From an uncultured Clostridia bacterium (GTDB lineage Bacteria > Bacillota > Clostridia > Christensenellales > Aristaeellaceae), in contig CAMKJS010000029.1 of assembly GCA_946413245.1 (NCBI GenBank), positions 1-34,602 of the forward strand: 34,602 nucleotides of DNA, given 5' to 3'. The notes below the pieces were generated by a model. That model did not search any database. It was not told the DNA's origin and worked only from the letters and a program-made list of their open reading frames with translations. How positions within the stretch are numbered: position 1 is the stretch's first letter; each line of letters opens with the position of its first letter. The position numbers were made by a program, and so were the translations under genes. This document shows positions 16,342 to 25,508 of this stretch, piece after piece.

Positions 16342-16368
16342 AGCATTTTTTGCCGCCGCGCCCGGAAT

Positions 16369-17637
16369 TCATTCTTTATTCTTTTTTCCGCTTTTCCGTT
16401 CCCGCAGCTTCTGCCGGATTCTGGCCAGATAGGATGCTTTCAGAGGCGCTTCCTGCTCCTCCTCCGCGGGGATCATGTCGTAACTGTGGGTGTCCGTCGG
16501 CAGTCCCTTCCGTGCCAGCTTCTCATCAATCAAGGTATGCACCAGCGCGTATAGCAGCGCGCATACCGGCACGGAAATGATCAGGCCCACGAAGCCCAGC
16601 AGCCCGGAACCGATCAGAATCGCCGCCATGGTCAGCAGGGGAGAAATCCCTACATAGTCGCCCAGAATCTTCGGCCCGATCAGGTTCCCGTCCAGCTGCT
16701 GCAGAATCAGGATGAAAATGGCGAACTTCAGCGCGGAAGGCGGATTGACGATTGCCAGAATCAGGATGCTGGGAATCGCGCCGATAAACGGCCCGAAGAA
16801 GGGCAGAACGTTTGTCACCCCGATGATGACGGAAATCAGCAGCGGGTATTCCAGCCCCATGATCAGCATCGCCAGATAGCAGAGGACGCCGACCACGATC
16901 GAATCCACGATTTTCCCGGTGGTGAATCCGGCGAACAGCCGGTTTGCTTTCCGGCTCCAGAGAATCAGCCGCTCCGCGCGGCTTTTTTCCATCAGCGCAT
17001 AGCAGGCGCGTTTGCATTTCCGGCTGATGCGCCGGGAGTCAATCAGCAGATAGAAGGAAATGATCAGCCCGATCAGCGTTTTGAAGACGACCGAATATAC
17101 CAGGTCATAAGAGGTCCTCAGCAGGGTCGGTACTACATCCATATACTGTGTCAGGGAAGAGAGGATATTCTGCCAGACGGAGTTCAGCGGATCCACGTCC
17201 GCGCTGATCAGCCCGGCCCGTTTCAGGAGGCTGTTGATCTGCTCGTCATTTTCGTTGACGAACGCGGTCACCTGCTTGACCAGGGTGCTTCCGGAGGCGA
17301 CGACCTGCGGCAGCAGGATGTTCAGAAAAATCAGCAGGGCCAGGATCAGCAGGGCGATGGAAACGATGGCGGAGATCACCCGCGGAGCCCGCGGCTTCCG
17401 GGAGCGCCGGAACAGGGTTCTGCAAAGCAAGCCTTCGATCCGCCGGGCGATCGGCATCTGGATGAACGCCAGCGCCCCTCCTACCAGAAAGGGGGACAGA
17501 ATTCCGATCAGAGAGGAAACAAACCCGGTAATCCGGTCCAGATAGATCAGCCCCGCCACAAGCAGCGCGGCGAAGAGCATCAGCGTAGTTATCAGCCTTG
17601 CTATCGGCCGGTATTCTTCCGGGATCCATTTTCTCAT
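16369..17637 (-). CDS. AI-2E-family (PerM/YdiK-type) membrane permease
   Basis: 422 residues from the ATG at 17637, behind GGGAGGGAGAG; the open frame extends upstream to 17787 but that part is basic, low-complexity and lacks a ribosome site. Seven or eight membrane helices with the family features: paired N-terminal helices, a central soluble segment (about 95-180), the sequence KIVDSIVVGVLCYLAMLIMG, GVTNVLPFFGPFIGAIP, and LQQLDGNLIGPKILGDYVGI near the end. Members export autoinducer-2 in Escherichia coli (TqsA) but others move ions or metabolites, so the substrate is open. The charged C-terminal tail ends in a lysine-rich stretch. Confidence 0.92.
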   Translation of the reverse strand: MRKWIPEEYRPIARLITTLMLFAALLVAGLIYLDRITGFVSSLIGILSPFLVGGALAFIQMPIARRIEGLLCRTLFRRSRKPRAPRVISAIVSIALLILALLIFLNILLPQVVASGSTLVKQVTAFVNENDEQINSLLKRAGLISADVDPLNSVWQNILSSLTQYMDVVPTLLRTSYDLVYSVVFKTLIGLIISFYLLIDSRRISRKCKRACYALMEKSRAERLILWSRKANRLFAGFTTGKIVDSIVVGVLCYLAMLIMGLEYPLLISVIIGVTNVLPFFGPFIGAIPSILILAIVNPPSALKFAIFILILQQLDGNLIGPKILGDYVGISPLLTMAAILIGSGLLGFVGLIISVPVCALLYALVHTLIDEKLARKGLPTDTHSYDMIPAEEEQEAPLKASYLARIRQKLRERKSGKKNKE

Positions 17638-17800
17638 GGGGCTCTCCCTCCCGCGTGGTTTTTCTGCCTTTTTTGCGGCTTTCCGCCCGCGGCCTGCTTC
17701 CCCGGAAATCCGTAAAGCGTGGGCCGCTGCCTGCGTGTCCGCATGAAAACCGCCCCCCGGAGGGGAACGGCTCCTGTCCTTTTTCATCAGAACTGATTTC

Positions 17801-17829
17801 AGTATACCATGGTTTTACTCATTTTTCCA
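17801..17829 (-). promoter_or_regulatory. Probable promoter of the AI-2E-family gene
   Basis: On the minus strand, TGGAAA (17829-17824), 17-base spacer and TATACT (17806-17801). It lies in the gap after the clostripain gene, which gives a leader of about 165 bases. Confidence 0.5.
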
Positions 17830-17886
17830 GTGGCGGGACAATACAGAAACCATACACGGAGGCCGGAAGGAATCCGCCGGCCGGTA

Positions 17887-19851
17887 CTACAGTTCAAAAG
17901 CGATCAGCTCGCTCATGGAATCTCCGCCGAAAATATCGTTGAAAACGAAGCAGAAGATCATCTCGGTGGTTTCGGTCTCATCGCTCAGATCCTCATAGGT
18001 GACGGTCATACCGTCCTGCCAGATGATTTCTTCCCCTTCGTATTCTGTCTCCTGAAGATCTTCCTTTCCTTCCTCTTCATAATACATGGTGTAAACCGGC
18101 GTAATCCTGTCGCCGGGGTTCAGCTTTGTCGTGTTCCGGATCGGGAGGCCGTTTTCGTCATACCCCGCATTTGCGCCGACGATCCGGCCCTCGCTGCTGC
18201 CGGCCGGGAATATGACGACAAGATAGGTATATTCGCCGTTCAGTTTTACGGGAATCAGGCTTCGGCGGCTGTGTTCGTTGCTGGTCTGATCGTAAAGCGG
18301 CACGGGCTGGTTTCCGAAGACAGGCCAGGTGCCGTCGTACAGGCTGATGACCGTACCGGTCTGCCAGTCGATCAGATTATTCTGCATCAGGCCAAAGTCG
18401 ACATAGGCTGTGATTTCATCATCGCTGATATCCATCAGCAGCATCCCTTCCACATAGTCCAGATTTGCGAGGTCTTCCAGGGGGAGGGTAGCCATGAACC
18501 CCTGATCGCTGTCTGAGATGGTGATTTCTTCCGCCCCGATCTCTTCTCCGTAGCTCCCGGTTTCATCATCCCATTGCAGGTATCCGGACGCGAAACCCAT
18601 TACCGGTGTAAAGGTATCCGTTATTCCGGAACCGGCGGTGATCTGAACGGTTTCGCCGGAACTGAAGTGATAGCTTCCGCCCAGCAGTTCACTGACATAG
18701 CCGTTCACAAAGTCAACCCAGTTGGGGATCACATCGGAAAGGCTAAATCCGGCCTGGTATTCATCAAAGGATTCCGCGGTATCCTGCGGCAACAGAATGG
18801 AGAGACCGCAGCAAGTGTCCAGGTTGTCCGTCTGACTGCTCAGAATCACTGCTCTGGACAGGCAGCGCTTCGCTTCGGCCGCGGTATCCGCGTCAAACTG
18901 CGCATAGGCATCCAGCATGGCGCCGAGGTCCACCATATCCCAGCTGCCGTCTGCGAAAGAACCAAAGGTATACATTCTGCTGCGGCCGCGCCGCACAGCG
19001 GACAGATTCCCTGCCTGAATCTGCCCGGCCATAACGGAAGCGAACTGCTCCATGCTGGTTTCCAGCGCGCTGATTTCAGACAGTTTTACGGCGCTGAGCG
19101 TCAGATAGTCATCCGGATCATTCTGCAGCCCGATGTCCATATAGCTTTCAATGATTTCCGCGCACAGGTCCTCGTCTGAAACAAAGGGGTCATTCAGCAG
19201 CGTTTCCAGCCAGGCGGTATAGTACCACCCGGTACCGGGCTCCAGTTCTTCGCTGGCGACGTAGTATCCGATCGGATGGTGGGACAGCATGGCGGCCATT
19301 TCATAGGTGCCCATCATGCAGGCGTCACACCCGAAGATGTTGATATGATAATCCGGAACGGACTGATCCAGGCTGTTCAGCGCTTCGTTGATTTCCACAA
19401 TGGTCAGGCTGTCGTCATCAGCCGTTTCATCAAAGCAGACTCCGCCTTCCGAACCCGCGCCGTGATCCCACAGCACCACGACCGTCCGGTCGGCCGGGAA
19501 TTCTGTCAGGCCGTACCGCAGGAATTCCTCCAGACTTTCTTCGCTTCCCATGGACTGACGTCCCCAGTCATCCAGCTGAATGAAATAACCGTCCTGGATG
19601 ACAGCCAGCGTACGGGAATTGCCTTTCAGATCCTCCAGATCCCATTCCTTGGCGCCGCCCGCCAGCACAACCACGTTAATGCTGTCCCCGGCTTCCACTT
19701 CAGCCATTTCCACCAGATCCTCACAGCCCGCGTCCTGAAGGTCGGTGCCGCACATGTACACCAGAAGGGTTGTCGTCGCGTTCCCGGCCAGCGCGCAGCC
19801 CAGCGTCAGAGCCAGCAGGAGAATCAGTCCGAAGCATACGATCTTTTTCAT
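17887..19851 (-). CDS. Secreted clostripain-family cysteine peptidase (C11)
   Basis: 654 residues. A signal peptide (MKKIVCFGLILLLALTLGCA) is followed by the caspase-like fold of peptidase C11: LLVYMCGTDLQD, INVVVLAGGAKEW, TVVVLWDHGAG with catalytic H130, and INIFGCDACMMG with catalytic C178. A long non-catalytic part of about 400 residues with beta-rich character follows (SGETVQITAGS, YLVVIFPAGSS and others), probably an extracellular accessory domain. Clostripains cleave after arginine or lysine and act outside the cell. The cysteine within a possible lipobox (ALTLGC) could make it membrane-anchored; this is not certain. The 3' gap to the AI-2E gene holds only that gene's promoter. Confidence 0.93.
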   Translation of the reverse strand: MKKIVCFGLILLLALTLGCALAGNATTTLLVYMCGTDLQDAGCEDLVEMAEVEAGDSINVVVLAGGAKEWDLEDLKGNSRTLAVIQDGYFIQLDDWGRQSMGSEESLEEFLRYGLTEFPADRTVVVLWDHGAGSEGGVCFDETADDDSLTIVEINEALNSLDQSVPDYHINIFGCDACMMGTYEMAAMLSHHPIGYYVASEELEPGTGWYYTAWLETLLNDPFVSDEDLCAEIIESYMDIGLQNDPDDYLTLSAVKLSEISALETSMEQFASVMAGQIQAGNLSAVRRGRSRMYTFGSFADGSWDMVDLGAMLDAYAQFDADTAAEAKRCLSRAVILSSQTDNLDTCCGLSILLPQDTAESFDEYQAGFSLSDVIPNWVDFVNGYVSELLGGSYHFSSGETVQITAGSGITDTFTPVMGFASGYLQWDDETGSYGEEIGAEEITISDSDQGFMATLPLEDLANLDYVEGMLLMDISDDEITAYVDFGLMQNNLIDWQTGTVISLYDGTWPVFGNQPVPLYDQTSNEHSRRSLIPVKLNGEYTYLVVIFPAGSSEGRIVGANAGYDENGLPIRNTTKLNPGDRITPVYTMYYEEEGKEDLQETEYEGEEIIWQDGMTVTYEDLSDETETTEMIFCFVFNDIFGGDSMSELIAFEL

Positions 19852-19934
19852 TCAGTTTACGTTCCTTTCCACGGTCGTTTTCTGCAGGATAATGATATTC
19901 CGGGCACAATCCCGGTCATGAGGAAAAGCGTATC

Positions 19935-19965
19935 AAAAAGACACGGTCCGGCGGCGGGCCGCGTC
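19935..19965 (-). terminator. Terminator of the adenylation-ACP-oxoamine synthase gene
   Basis: Read on the minus strand, a ten-base arm GACGCGGCCC (19965-19956) pairs with GGACCGTGTC (19949-19940) with one G-U pair and one mismatch, followed by five T (19939-19935). Confidence 0.7.
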
Positions 19966-19973
19966 ATTTTCCG

Positions 19974-22900
19974 TCAGTCGTAGGTGCGGCGGGGAAGGTC
20001 GATGCCGAACTCCCGGGCGGTGGCTTCCAGAATATCCAGCGCCTTTTCGATCTGCTCCGGTTTATGCTCGCTGATGACGCAGAAGCGGAGGCGGGCCTTG
20101 CCCTTGGGCACGGCGGGATACATGGCGGGAGGAACGCTGACGCCGCGCTTCTTCAGCTCGTTGGACAGGAGCCAGGCGTCCTCGTCCCGGCCGACCAGCA
20201 CGGGCAGGACGGCGGTTTCCCCGGCCAGACAGATGTCCAGGTGCCGGCGGCGGGCGCTGTCCGCGAAGGCGCGGATGGCGGTGCGCAGGTGCTCCATGAT
20301 CTCCGGATGCTGCCGCAGAGTGCGGAGCGCGGCCAGGGAAGCGGCGGCCAGGGGCGGAGACATGCCCACCGAGAAGACGAAGCCGGGCATGTTGTACCGT
20401 AGGTAATCGATCATGCACTTTTTGCCGGCCAGATAGCCGCCGCAGGTGCCCAGCCCCTTGGAGAGGGTGCCGTACTTGATATCGATGTCGTCGCCGGCCA
20501 GGCCGAAATACTCGTCCACGCCGCCGCCGGTTTCTCCGATGACGCAGGCACTGTGGGCCTCATCCACCATCAGGAAGCAGCCGTACTCCTTCTTGATCCG
20601 CACGAAATCCGGCACAGGAGCGATATCCCCGTCCATGCTGTAGGCGCCCTCAATGACAATCAGCACCTTTTCGTAATAGGCGCGCTGGGTGCGCAGGATG
20701 CCTTCCAGGGCGGCCACGTCACTGTGGGGGAAGGGCCGGGAAGTCGCCTCGCTGAGGCGGCAGCCCTGCTCGATGGAGTTGTGGGCCAGGGCGTCGTACA
20801 GGATCAGATCGTTTTTGCCGCAGAAGTTGCCCACGAAGGTTACGTTGGTGGAATGGCCGCCCACGCAGACGATGGCGTCCTCGGTATGCTTCCAGTCCGC
20901 GATTTCCCGCTCCAGATCCTTGTGAATCTGCTTTTCTCCGGCCAGCAGCCGGCTGCCGCTGGCGCTGGTGCCGTACTTGTCGACGGCTGCCTTGGCGGCT
21001 TCTTTCACTTCCTTCCGTCCGGACATGCCCACGTAGTTATAGCTGCCGAACTCCAGAATCTCCTTTCCGTCCACGATGCCGGTATCCAGCAGGGGGGATT
21101 CGTGACAGACGAAATAGGGATTGTCCCCGGAACCGATCAGGTCCTGCTGCCGCTTCACAAAATGATGGTATTCCGGCGTATCCTCGAAGCGGGTGATGGG
21201 CAGCACGGGTGTCCGTTCCGCCGGCTTCTCCTCCCGGGGACCTTCCAGCAGGGTTTCGACGACGCGGGTCATCCCCGCCACGGTGGCGCACTGCCCGTAA
21301 TCCTCAGCGGGAATCGTGATGCCCCATTCCTCTTCGGCCTTCAGGGCGATGCTCAGCACCTGGAGGCTATCTCCCTGCAGATCGTCGATGAAATGCGCGT
21401 TGTCGGTGATTTCACTCTCCGGAAGATCCAGCGCGTCCGCGTAGAAGGCGCGGACCTTGCGCCGGATTTCCTCCCGGACGTTCGCGGCGGTTTTCGAAGC
21501 GGGCTGAACCGCCGCCACCTCGGCGCCGGCGCTGCGGGCATGCAGGTCCAGCTCCCGGTAGGGCAGCTCGTTCTCCGCGTACATGCGCTTGAGCTCGATA
21601 CGCTTCACCTTGATGCCGCTGACCAGCGGCAGGGCAGCGGAGGTGACCAGGGCCCGGTCCACCTGGGCGTAAATCGGCTGGCGGTCGTTGATCTCGGCTA
21701 CCCGGGCGGCCAGGGCATTCAGCGCCTCCGGATCGCCGTAGGCGTCGCCGACATTCATGACCAGCACGATATCCTCGTTGTTGTCCCGCTTGTTGCGGCG
21801 GAAACCGACGATGCACATCTGCTCCACGCCGGGCAGGCCGGAGAAGGCGTCCTCCAGATCGTCCGGATAGACGTTTTCGCCGGATTCGTTGATGATGACG
21901 TCCTTCAGGCGGCCGCGGATATACACCCGGCCGGAGCTGTCCAGGCTGACCACGTCGCCGGTGGGATACCAGCCGCCGTCCAGCGTGTCCGGCGCCAGCA
22001 CCTCGCCGTGGACGACCCGGCCGCTGTGAATGCTGCGGCCCCGGATCTGCAGCTCGCCCCGGGCAGCGGGAACGCCGTCGTCCATGACCCGGTATTCGGC
22101 GGAATCCAGCGCCCGGCCTACGGAGCCGTTCAGCCGGTACCGGAGGCTCATGGACGTCTCGAAACCGGTGATGGCAGTCTCGGTCATGCCGTATCCGGTG
22201 ATGGTATAGTATCCAAGAGCGTTCAGGGTGCGCAGGGTTTCCGCCGGCGTATGGCTTCCGCCCAGAATAACGGCTTCCACCTCCGTGCCCAGCAGCTTCT
22301 CATTCACGGAGGCGAACAGTTTCCGCATGGCGAAGCGGAGGGCCTTTTCCGGCGCGACGCGCTGCATGGCCAGGGACAGGGCGCACATTACCTTGAACAG
22401 CGCCCGTTTGCCGGCCTTTTCCTTTTTCAGGTTCTTTTCCAGGGCCTTCACCAGGCTGTTGCCCACCAGGGGAACCACCACGACAAGCTGCGGGCGGAAA
22501 TGGCGGCAGACGTTCAGGATGGTGTTCGGCGTACGGTCCGCCAGGAAGAGGTTGGTCATGCCCATGAAACCGCCCCAGATGACGTTGGCCATGAAGCCCA
22601 TCACGTGATGGAAGGGCAGGAAGGCCAGGAAACGGCGGTTTTCATTGTCGATGATCCGGTGGTTGGCTTTGTAGATCTGGGTGGAGTTCAGGGCCTGCTC
22701 GCAAAGGGCTTCGCCGGAATAGGCGAAGATGCGGCTGCGCCCCGTGGTGCCGCTGGTGCAGATCGCCGTATACTCTCCCCACACGGGCTTGTAGCCGATG
22801 GTGCGGGGCGCTTCCGCTACGGTGCGGAAATCGATCTGGCGGCAGTCGCCGGAAAGGGCCCGGGGCTTTTTGGTGATGACCATTTTGCAGCCGGATTCAT

Positions 22901-23237
22901 CCAGCAGGCTCTGGAGAACCGCGTCCGGCGCGGACGCGTCCAGCAGGAGCACGTTGTGGCCGGAACGGATGGCGCCCCAATAGAGGGCGGGCCATTCCAC
23001 GCAGGTATCCACGGCGATCCCGAGCCAGCCGCGCTCCGGAGAGAGGGAAAACAGGCATGCCGCGTAATCATCCGCCCGGCGCGTCATCTCGGCGAAGGTC
23101 CAGGAACATTCCTGTTCCCCCTTCAGCCAGCACGCCGCGGGGACGTCACCATACTCCCGGAGCACGGAAAAAAGCGTGTCCAGGGTTTTGTCGGCCTCGA
23201 GCCTGGCGCTGACGCCCAGCGCGTCATAGTTGCTCAT
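19974..23237 (-). CDS. Fused acyl-adenylating enzyme, acyl carrier protein and alpha-oxoamine synthase
   Basis: 1087 residues behind ACAGGAGGC. Part 1 (about 15-565) is an acyl-AMP ligase with TSGTTGRS (161-168), GYGMTET, GGWYPTGD, RGRLKDVIINESGENVYP and a terminal SGIKVKR with K543. Part 2 (about 586-665) is an acyl carrier protein with DLQGDSLQ, S624 being the phosphopantetheine site. Part 3 (about 685-1080) is a PLP-dependent alpha-oxoamine synthase (AONS/KBL/serine palmitoyltransferase group) with GSYNYVGMSG, TSASGSRLLAGE, VDEAH (D892) and YGTLSKGLG (K927 for PLP). The expected chemistry is activation of a fatty acid, loading on the carrier, then decarboxylative condensation with an amino acid to a 3-keto amine. 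That would be a route to sphingoid-base-like or other aminolipids; the amino acid and end product are inference. Confidence 0.9.
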   Translation of the reverse strand: MSNYDALGVSARLEADKTLDTLFSVLREYGDVPAACWLKGEQECSWTFAEMTRRADDYAACLFSLSPERGWLGIAVDTCVEWPALYWGAIRSGHNVLLLDASAPDAVLQSLLDESGCKMVITKKPRALSGDCRQIDFRTVAEAPRTIGYKPVWGEYTAICTSGTTGRSRIFAYSGEALCEQALNSTQIYKANHRIIDNENRRFLAFLPFHHVMGFMANVIWGGFMGMTNLFLADRTPNTILNVCRHFRPQLVVVVPLVGNSLVKALEKNLKKEKAGKRALFKVMCALSLAMQRVAPEKALRFAMRKLFASVNEKLLGTEVEAVILGGSHTPAETLRTLNALGYYTITGYGMTETAITGFETSMSLRYRLNGSVGRALDSAEYRVMDDGVPAARGELQIRGRSIHSGRVVHGEVLAPDTLDGGWYPTGDVVSLDSSGRVYIRGRLKDVIINESGENVYPDDLEDAFSGLPGVEQMCIVGFRRNKRDNNEDIVLVMNVGDAYGDPEALNALAARVAEINDRQPIYAQVDRALVTSAALPLVSGIKVKRIELKRMYAENELPYRELDLHARSAGAEVAAVQPASKTAANVREEIRRKVRAFYADALDLPESEITDNAHFIDDLQGDSLQVLSIALKAEEEWGITIPAEDYGQCATVAGMTRVVETLLEGPREEKPAERTPVLPITRFEDTPEYHHFVKRQQDLIGSGDNPYFVCHESPLLDTGIVDGKEILEFGSYNYVGMSGRKEVKEAAKAAVDKYGTSASGSRLLAGEKQIHKDLEREIADWKHTEDAIVCVGGHSTNVTFVGNFCGKNDLILYDALAHNSIEQGCRLSEATSRPFPHSDVAALEGILRTQRAYYEKVLIVIEGAYSMDGDIAPVPDFVRIKKEYGCFLMVDEAHSACVIGETGGGVDEYFGLAGDDIDIKYGTLSKGLGTCGGYLAGKKCMIDYLRYNMPGFVFSVGMSPPLAAASLAALRTLRQHPEIMEHLRTAIRAFADSARRRHLDICLAGETAVLPVLVGRDEDAWLLSNELKKRGVSVPPAMYPAVPKGKARLRFCVISEHKPEQIEKALDILEATAREFGIDLPRRTYD

Positions 23238-23488
23238 AAAAGCCTCCTGTTCGGTTACCGCTCCGCGAAAAACCGAGGAACGGCCCCATATTGGCGGCGG
23301 GCGTGCGGGACGATGATAGCGTATAAATAAAAAAGCAAATACCCCGCGCGGTCAGCCGCGACAGAGAATTATATCATGTTTCATCCGAAAAGCATACAGA
23401 AAACCGAACTAAAAACAAAAAACAGATATCTTTGTACGGAAAGTGCGGAAGAGAGCAGGCTTGCGGGCGGAATTTCGTTCCGGAAGGG

Positions 23489-23509
23489 CCCGGAACCAAT
23501 TGTTCCGGG
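23489..23509 (+). promoter_or_regulatory. Perfect palindrome over the amylosucrase -35 box
   Basis: CCCGGAAC (23489-23496), five-base centre, GTTCCGGG (23502-23509). It overlaps the -35 element, so it could be an operator. TGG and a run of five T follow shortly after, so a rho-independent terminator or attenuator is an alternative reading. Confidence 0.5.
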
Positions 23510-23528
23510 CTGGTTTTTATGGTATGAT
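23500..23528 (+). promoter_or_regulatory. Promoter of the amylosucrase-like gene
   Basis: TTGTTC (23500-23505) and TATGAT (23523-23528) with a 17-base spacer, about 38 bases before the start codon. Confidence 0.65.
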
Positions 23529-23566
23529 CAGAAAAAAGGGTTTTATCGGAAAGGAGCGCGGCAGGC

Positions 23567-25432
23567 ATGGACAGAACGGCGTGGGACGGAGAATTTGCGG
23601 CGCGGTTTGCGCGCCATGAGGACGAGCTGAAGTGGCTGTACTGCGAGCTGTATCACAATAATATGCAGGCCTACGGCGATCTGGTCGGAATGCTGTACCG
23701 CGTCTGGGAGGAGCGGCCGGAGAAGCTGCGCCAGATCGACCGGGCCCGGGAAGCCTGTCCGGACTGGTACAAGGGCCATGACCTGGTGGGCATGCAGATG
23801 TATGTGAACGCCTTCGCGGGAAACCTGAAAGGCGTAAAGAAAAAGCTGGATTATCTGGAGGAGTGCGGGGTCAACTATCTGCACCTGATGCCGCTGCTGG
23901 AAAGCCCGGAGGGACGGAGCGACGGCGGATACGCCGTGAGCGATTTCCGGAAGGTGCAGCCGGGGCTGGGAACCATGAAGGATCTGGCCGCGCTGGCGGA
24001 CGCCTGCCACGAGCGGGGAATCTCCGTGTGCCTGGATTTCGTGATGAACCACACCAGCGAGGATCACGCGTGGGCGAAGCGGGCCCGGGCGGGAGACGCG
24101 GCGTATCAGCGCCGGTACTTCTTCTACGACACCTGGGATATTCCCAACTGGTACGAGCAGACCGTACCCCAGGTCTTTCCCACGACGGCGCCGGGGAATT
24201 TCACCTGGTGCGGGGAAGCGGGAAAAATCGTCATGACCACCTTTTATCCCTATCAGTGGGATCTGAACTACGCCAACCCGGCTGTGTTCAACGACATGAC
24301 GGAGAATATGCTGTACCTGTGCAACCGGGGAGTGGATATCATCCGGCTGGACGCCGTGCCCTATATCTGGAAGGCGCCGGGGACCAGCTGCCGCAATCTG
24401 CCGCAGGTGCATACCCTGGTGCGGATGATGCGCATGATCTGCGAAATCATCTGTCCCGGAACGCTGCTGCTGGGAGAAGTGGTGATGGAGCCCAGCAAGG
24501 TGGCGCCGTATTTCGGCACGGTGGAGAAACCGGAATGCCATCTGCTGTATAACGTGACCACCATGGCTACCCTCTGGCACACGGTCGCTACCCGGGATCC
24601 GCGGCTGCTGGCGCACCAGCTGGCGCAGGTGTTCCGCATGCCGAAGGAGTACGCTTTCCTGAATTACATTCGCTGCCACGACGATATCGGCTGGGGGCTG
24701 GACTACGGGTTCCTGAGCCGGTTCGGCTGGGGGGAAGTATCGCACAAGAAATTCCTGAACGACTACCTGACCGGGAAATGGAAGGGGAGCCCGGCCCGGG
24801 GCGAGCTGTACAACGACGACCCGCGGCTGGGGGACGCCCGGCTGTGCGGAACGACCGCCAGCCTCTGCGGCATTGAAAGCACCCGGGAAGCGGGAGATCC
24901 GGAGGGGCTGGAAAAAGCGATCCGGCTGGATCTGATGCTGCACGCCTTCATCTTCACCCTCAGCGGAGTGCCGATCCTCTACAGCGGGGACGAAATCGCC
25001 CGGGAAAACGATAACGGCTATCATCAGGACCCGGAGAAGCGGGAGGACAGCCGCTACCTGCACCGGGGAAACATGGACTGGGAAAAGGCGGAGAAGCGGA
25101 CGGATCCGGAAACGCCCGAGGGACAGGTGTTCGCCGGGATCCGGGAGCTGGAGACGCTCCGGGCCCGCTATCCGGTGTTCGACGACCGGGCGGACGTATG
25201 GCTGCCCGATACCGGAAACGAATCGATCCTGGGCATCGGCCGGTACTTTATGGGAGAGAAGCTGCTGGCCCTGTTCAACTTCGGTGACCGGGAGCATACC
25301 GCCTGGCTCCGGGACGAGAGCCTCTTTACCGATCTGGTCAGCGGGGAGGAGCGGGACGCCGGGGCCGTGCCGGTGAAGCCCGGCAGCTTCCGCTGGCTGT
25401 ATCAGGATATGCGGCGCATCACCGGGGACTGA
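23567..25432 (+). CDS. GH13 amylosucrase-like enzyme
   Basis: 621 residues behind AAAGGAG. A helical N-terminal domain (about 1-85) precedes a GH13 barrel: LHLMPLLESPEGRSDGGYAV, CLDFVMNHTSEDH, DIIRLDAVPYIWK (nucleophile D262), LLLGEVVM (acid/base E304), YIRCHDDIGWG (transition-state D372) and GVPILYSGDEIARENDN. A beta-sandwich closes the protein. The N-terminal helical domain, the length and the CHDDIGW motif match subfamily GH13_4, whose best-known member, amylosucrase, splits sucrose and transfers glucose to an alpha-1,4-glucan; related members hydrolyse sucrose. No signal peptide, so it acts in the cytoplasm. It stands alone, with its own promoter and terminator. Confidence 0.88.
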   Translation: MDRTAWDGEFAARFARHEDELKWLYCELYHNNMQAYGDLVGMLYRVWEERPEKLRQIDRAREACPDWYKGHDLVGMQMYVNAFAGNLKGVKKKLDYLEECGVNYLHLMPLLESPEGRSDGGYAVSDFRKVQPGLGTMKDLAALADACHERGISVCLDFVMNHTSEDHAWAKRARAGDAAYQRRYFFYDTWDIPNWYEQTVPQVFPTTAPGNFTWCGEAGKIVMTTFYPYQWDLNYANPAVFNDMTENMLYLCNRGVDIIRLDAVPYIWKAPGTSCRNLPQVHTLVRMMRMICEIICPGTLLLGEVVMEPSKVAPYFGTVEKPECHLLYNVTTMATLWHTVATRDPRLLAHQLAQVFRMPKEYAFLNYIRCHDDIGWGLDYGFLSRFGWGEVSHKKFLNDYLTGKWKGSPARGELYNDDPRLGDARLCGTTASLCGIESTREAGDPEGLEKAIRLDLMLHAFIFTLSGVPILYSGDEIARENDNGYHQDPEKREDSRYLHRGNMDWEKAEKRTDPETPEGQVFAGIRELETLRARYPVFDDRADVWLPDTGNESILGIGRYFMGEKLLALFNFGDREHTAWLRDESLFTDLVSGEERDAGAVPVKPGSFRWLYQDMRRITGD

Positions 25433-25460
25433 TTCCCGGAACGGTTGCAATCATACGAAA

Positions 25461-25498
25461 AGGGCTGTTTCCGGATTTCGGAAACAGCCCTGTGTTTT
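25461..25498. terminator. Bidirectional terminator between convergent genes
   Basis: AGGGCTGTTTCCG (25461-25473) and CGGAAACAGCCCT (25479-25491) form a perfect 13-pair stem with a five-base loop. TGTGTTTT follows on the plus strand, and AAA before the stem gives a short T-run on the minus strand, serving both the amylosucrase and the leucine-rich repeat gene. Confidence 0.88.
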
Positions 25499-25508
25499 GG
25501 CTTCGGTA

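Larger units (their letters stand above)
23238..23566. other. Divergent intergenic region between the fused synthase and amylosucrase genes
   Basis: The region holds the ribosome binding site of the minus-strand synthase gene next to 23237, an AT-rich tract around 23320-23345, a small hairpin CGCGG-TCAG-CCGCG near 23347-23360, a palindrome at 23489-23509 and the plus-strand promoter at 23500-23528. No gene is supported. Confidence 0.6.

Noticed and set aside
17638-17787. 50-residue N-terminal extension of the AI-2E-family protein
   Set aside because: Basic low-complexity sequence without ribosome site; GGGAGGGAGAG precedes the internal ATG at 17637.
20553-23330. A 925-codon open frame on the plus strand opposite the fused synthase gene
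   Set aside because: It mirrors the codon structure of a GC-rich gene on the other strand; its product has no recognisable domains and no ribosome site, while the minus-strand protein has complete catalytic motifs.
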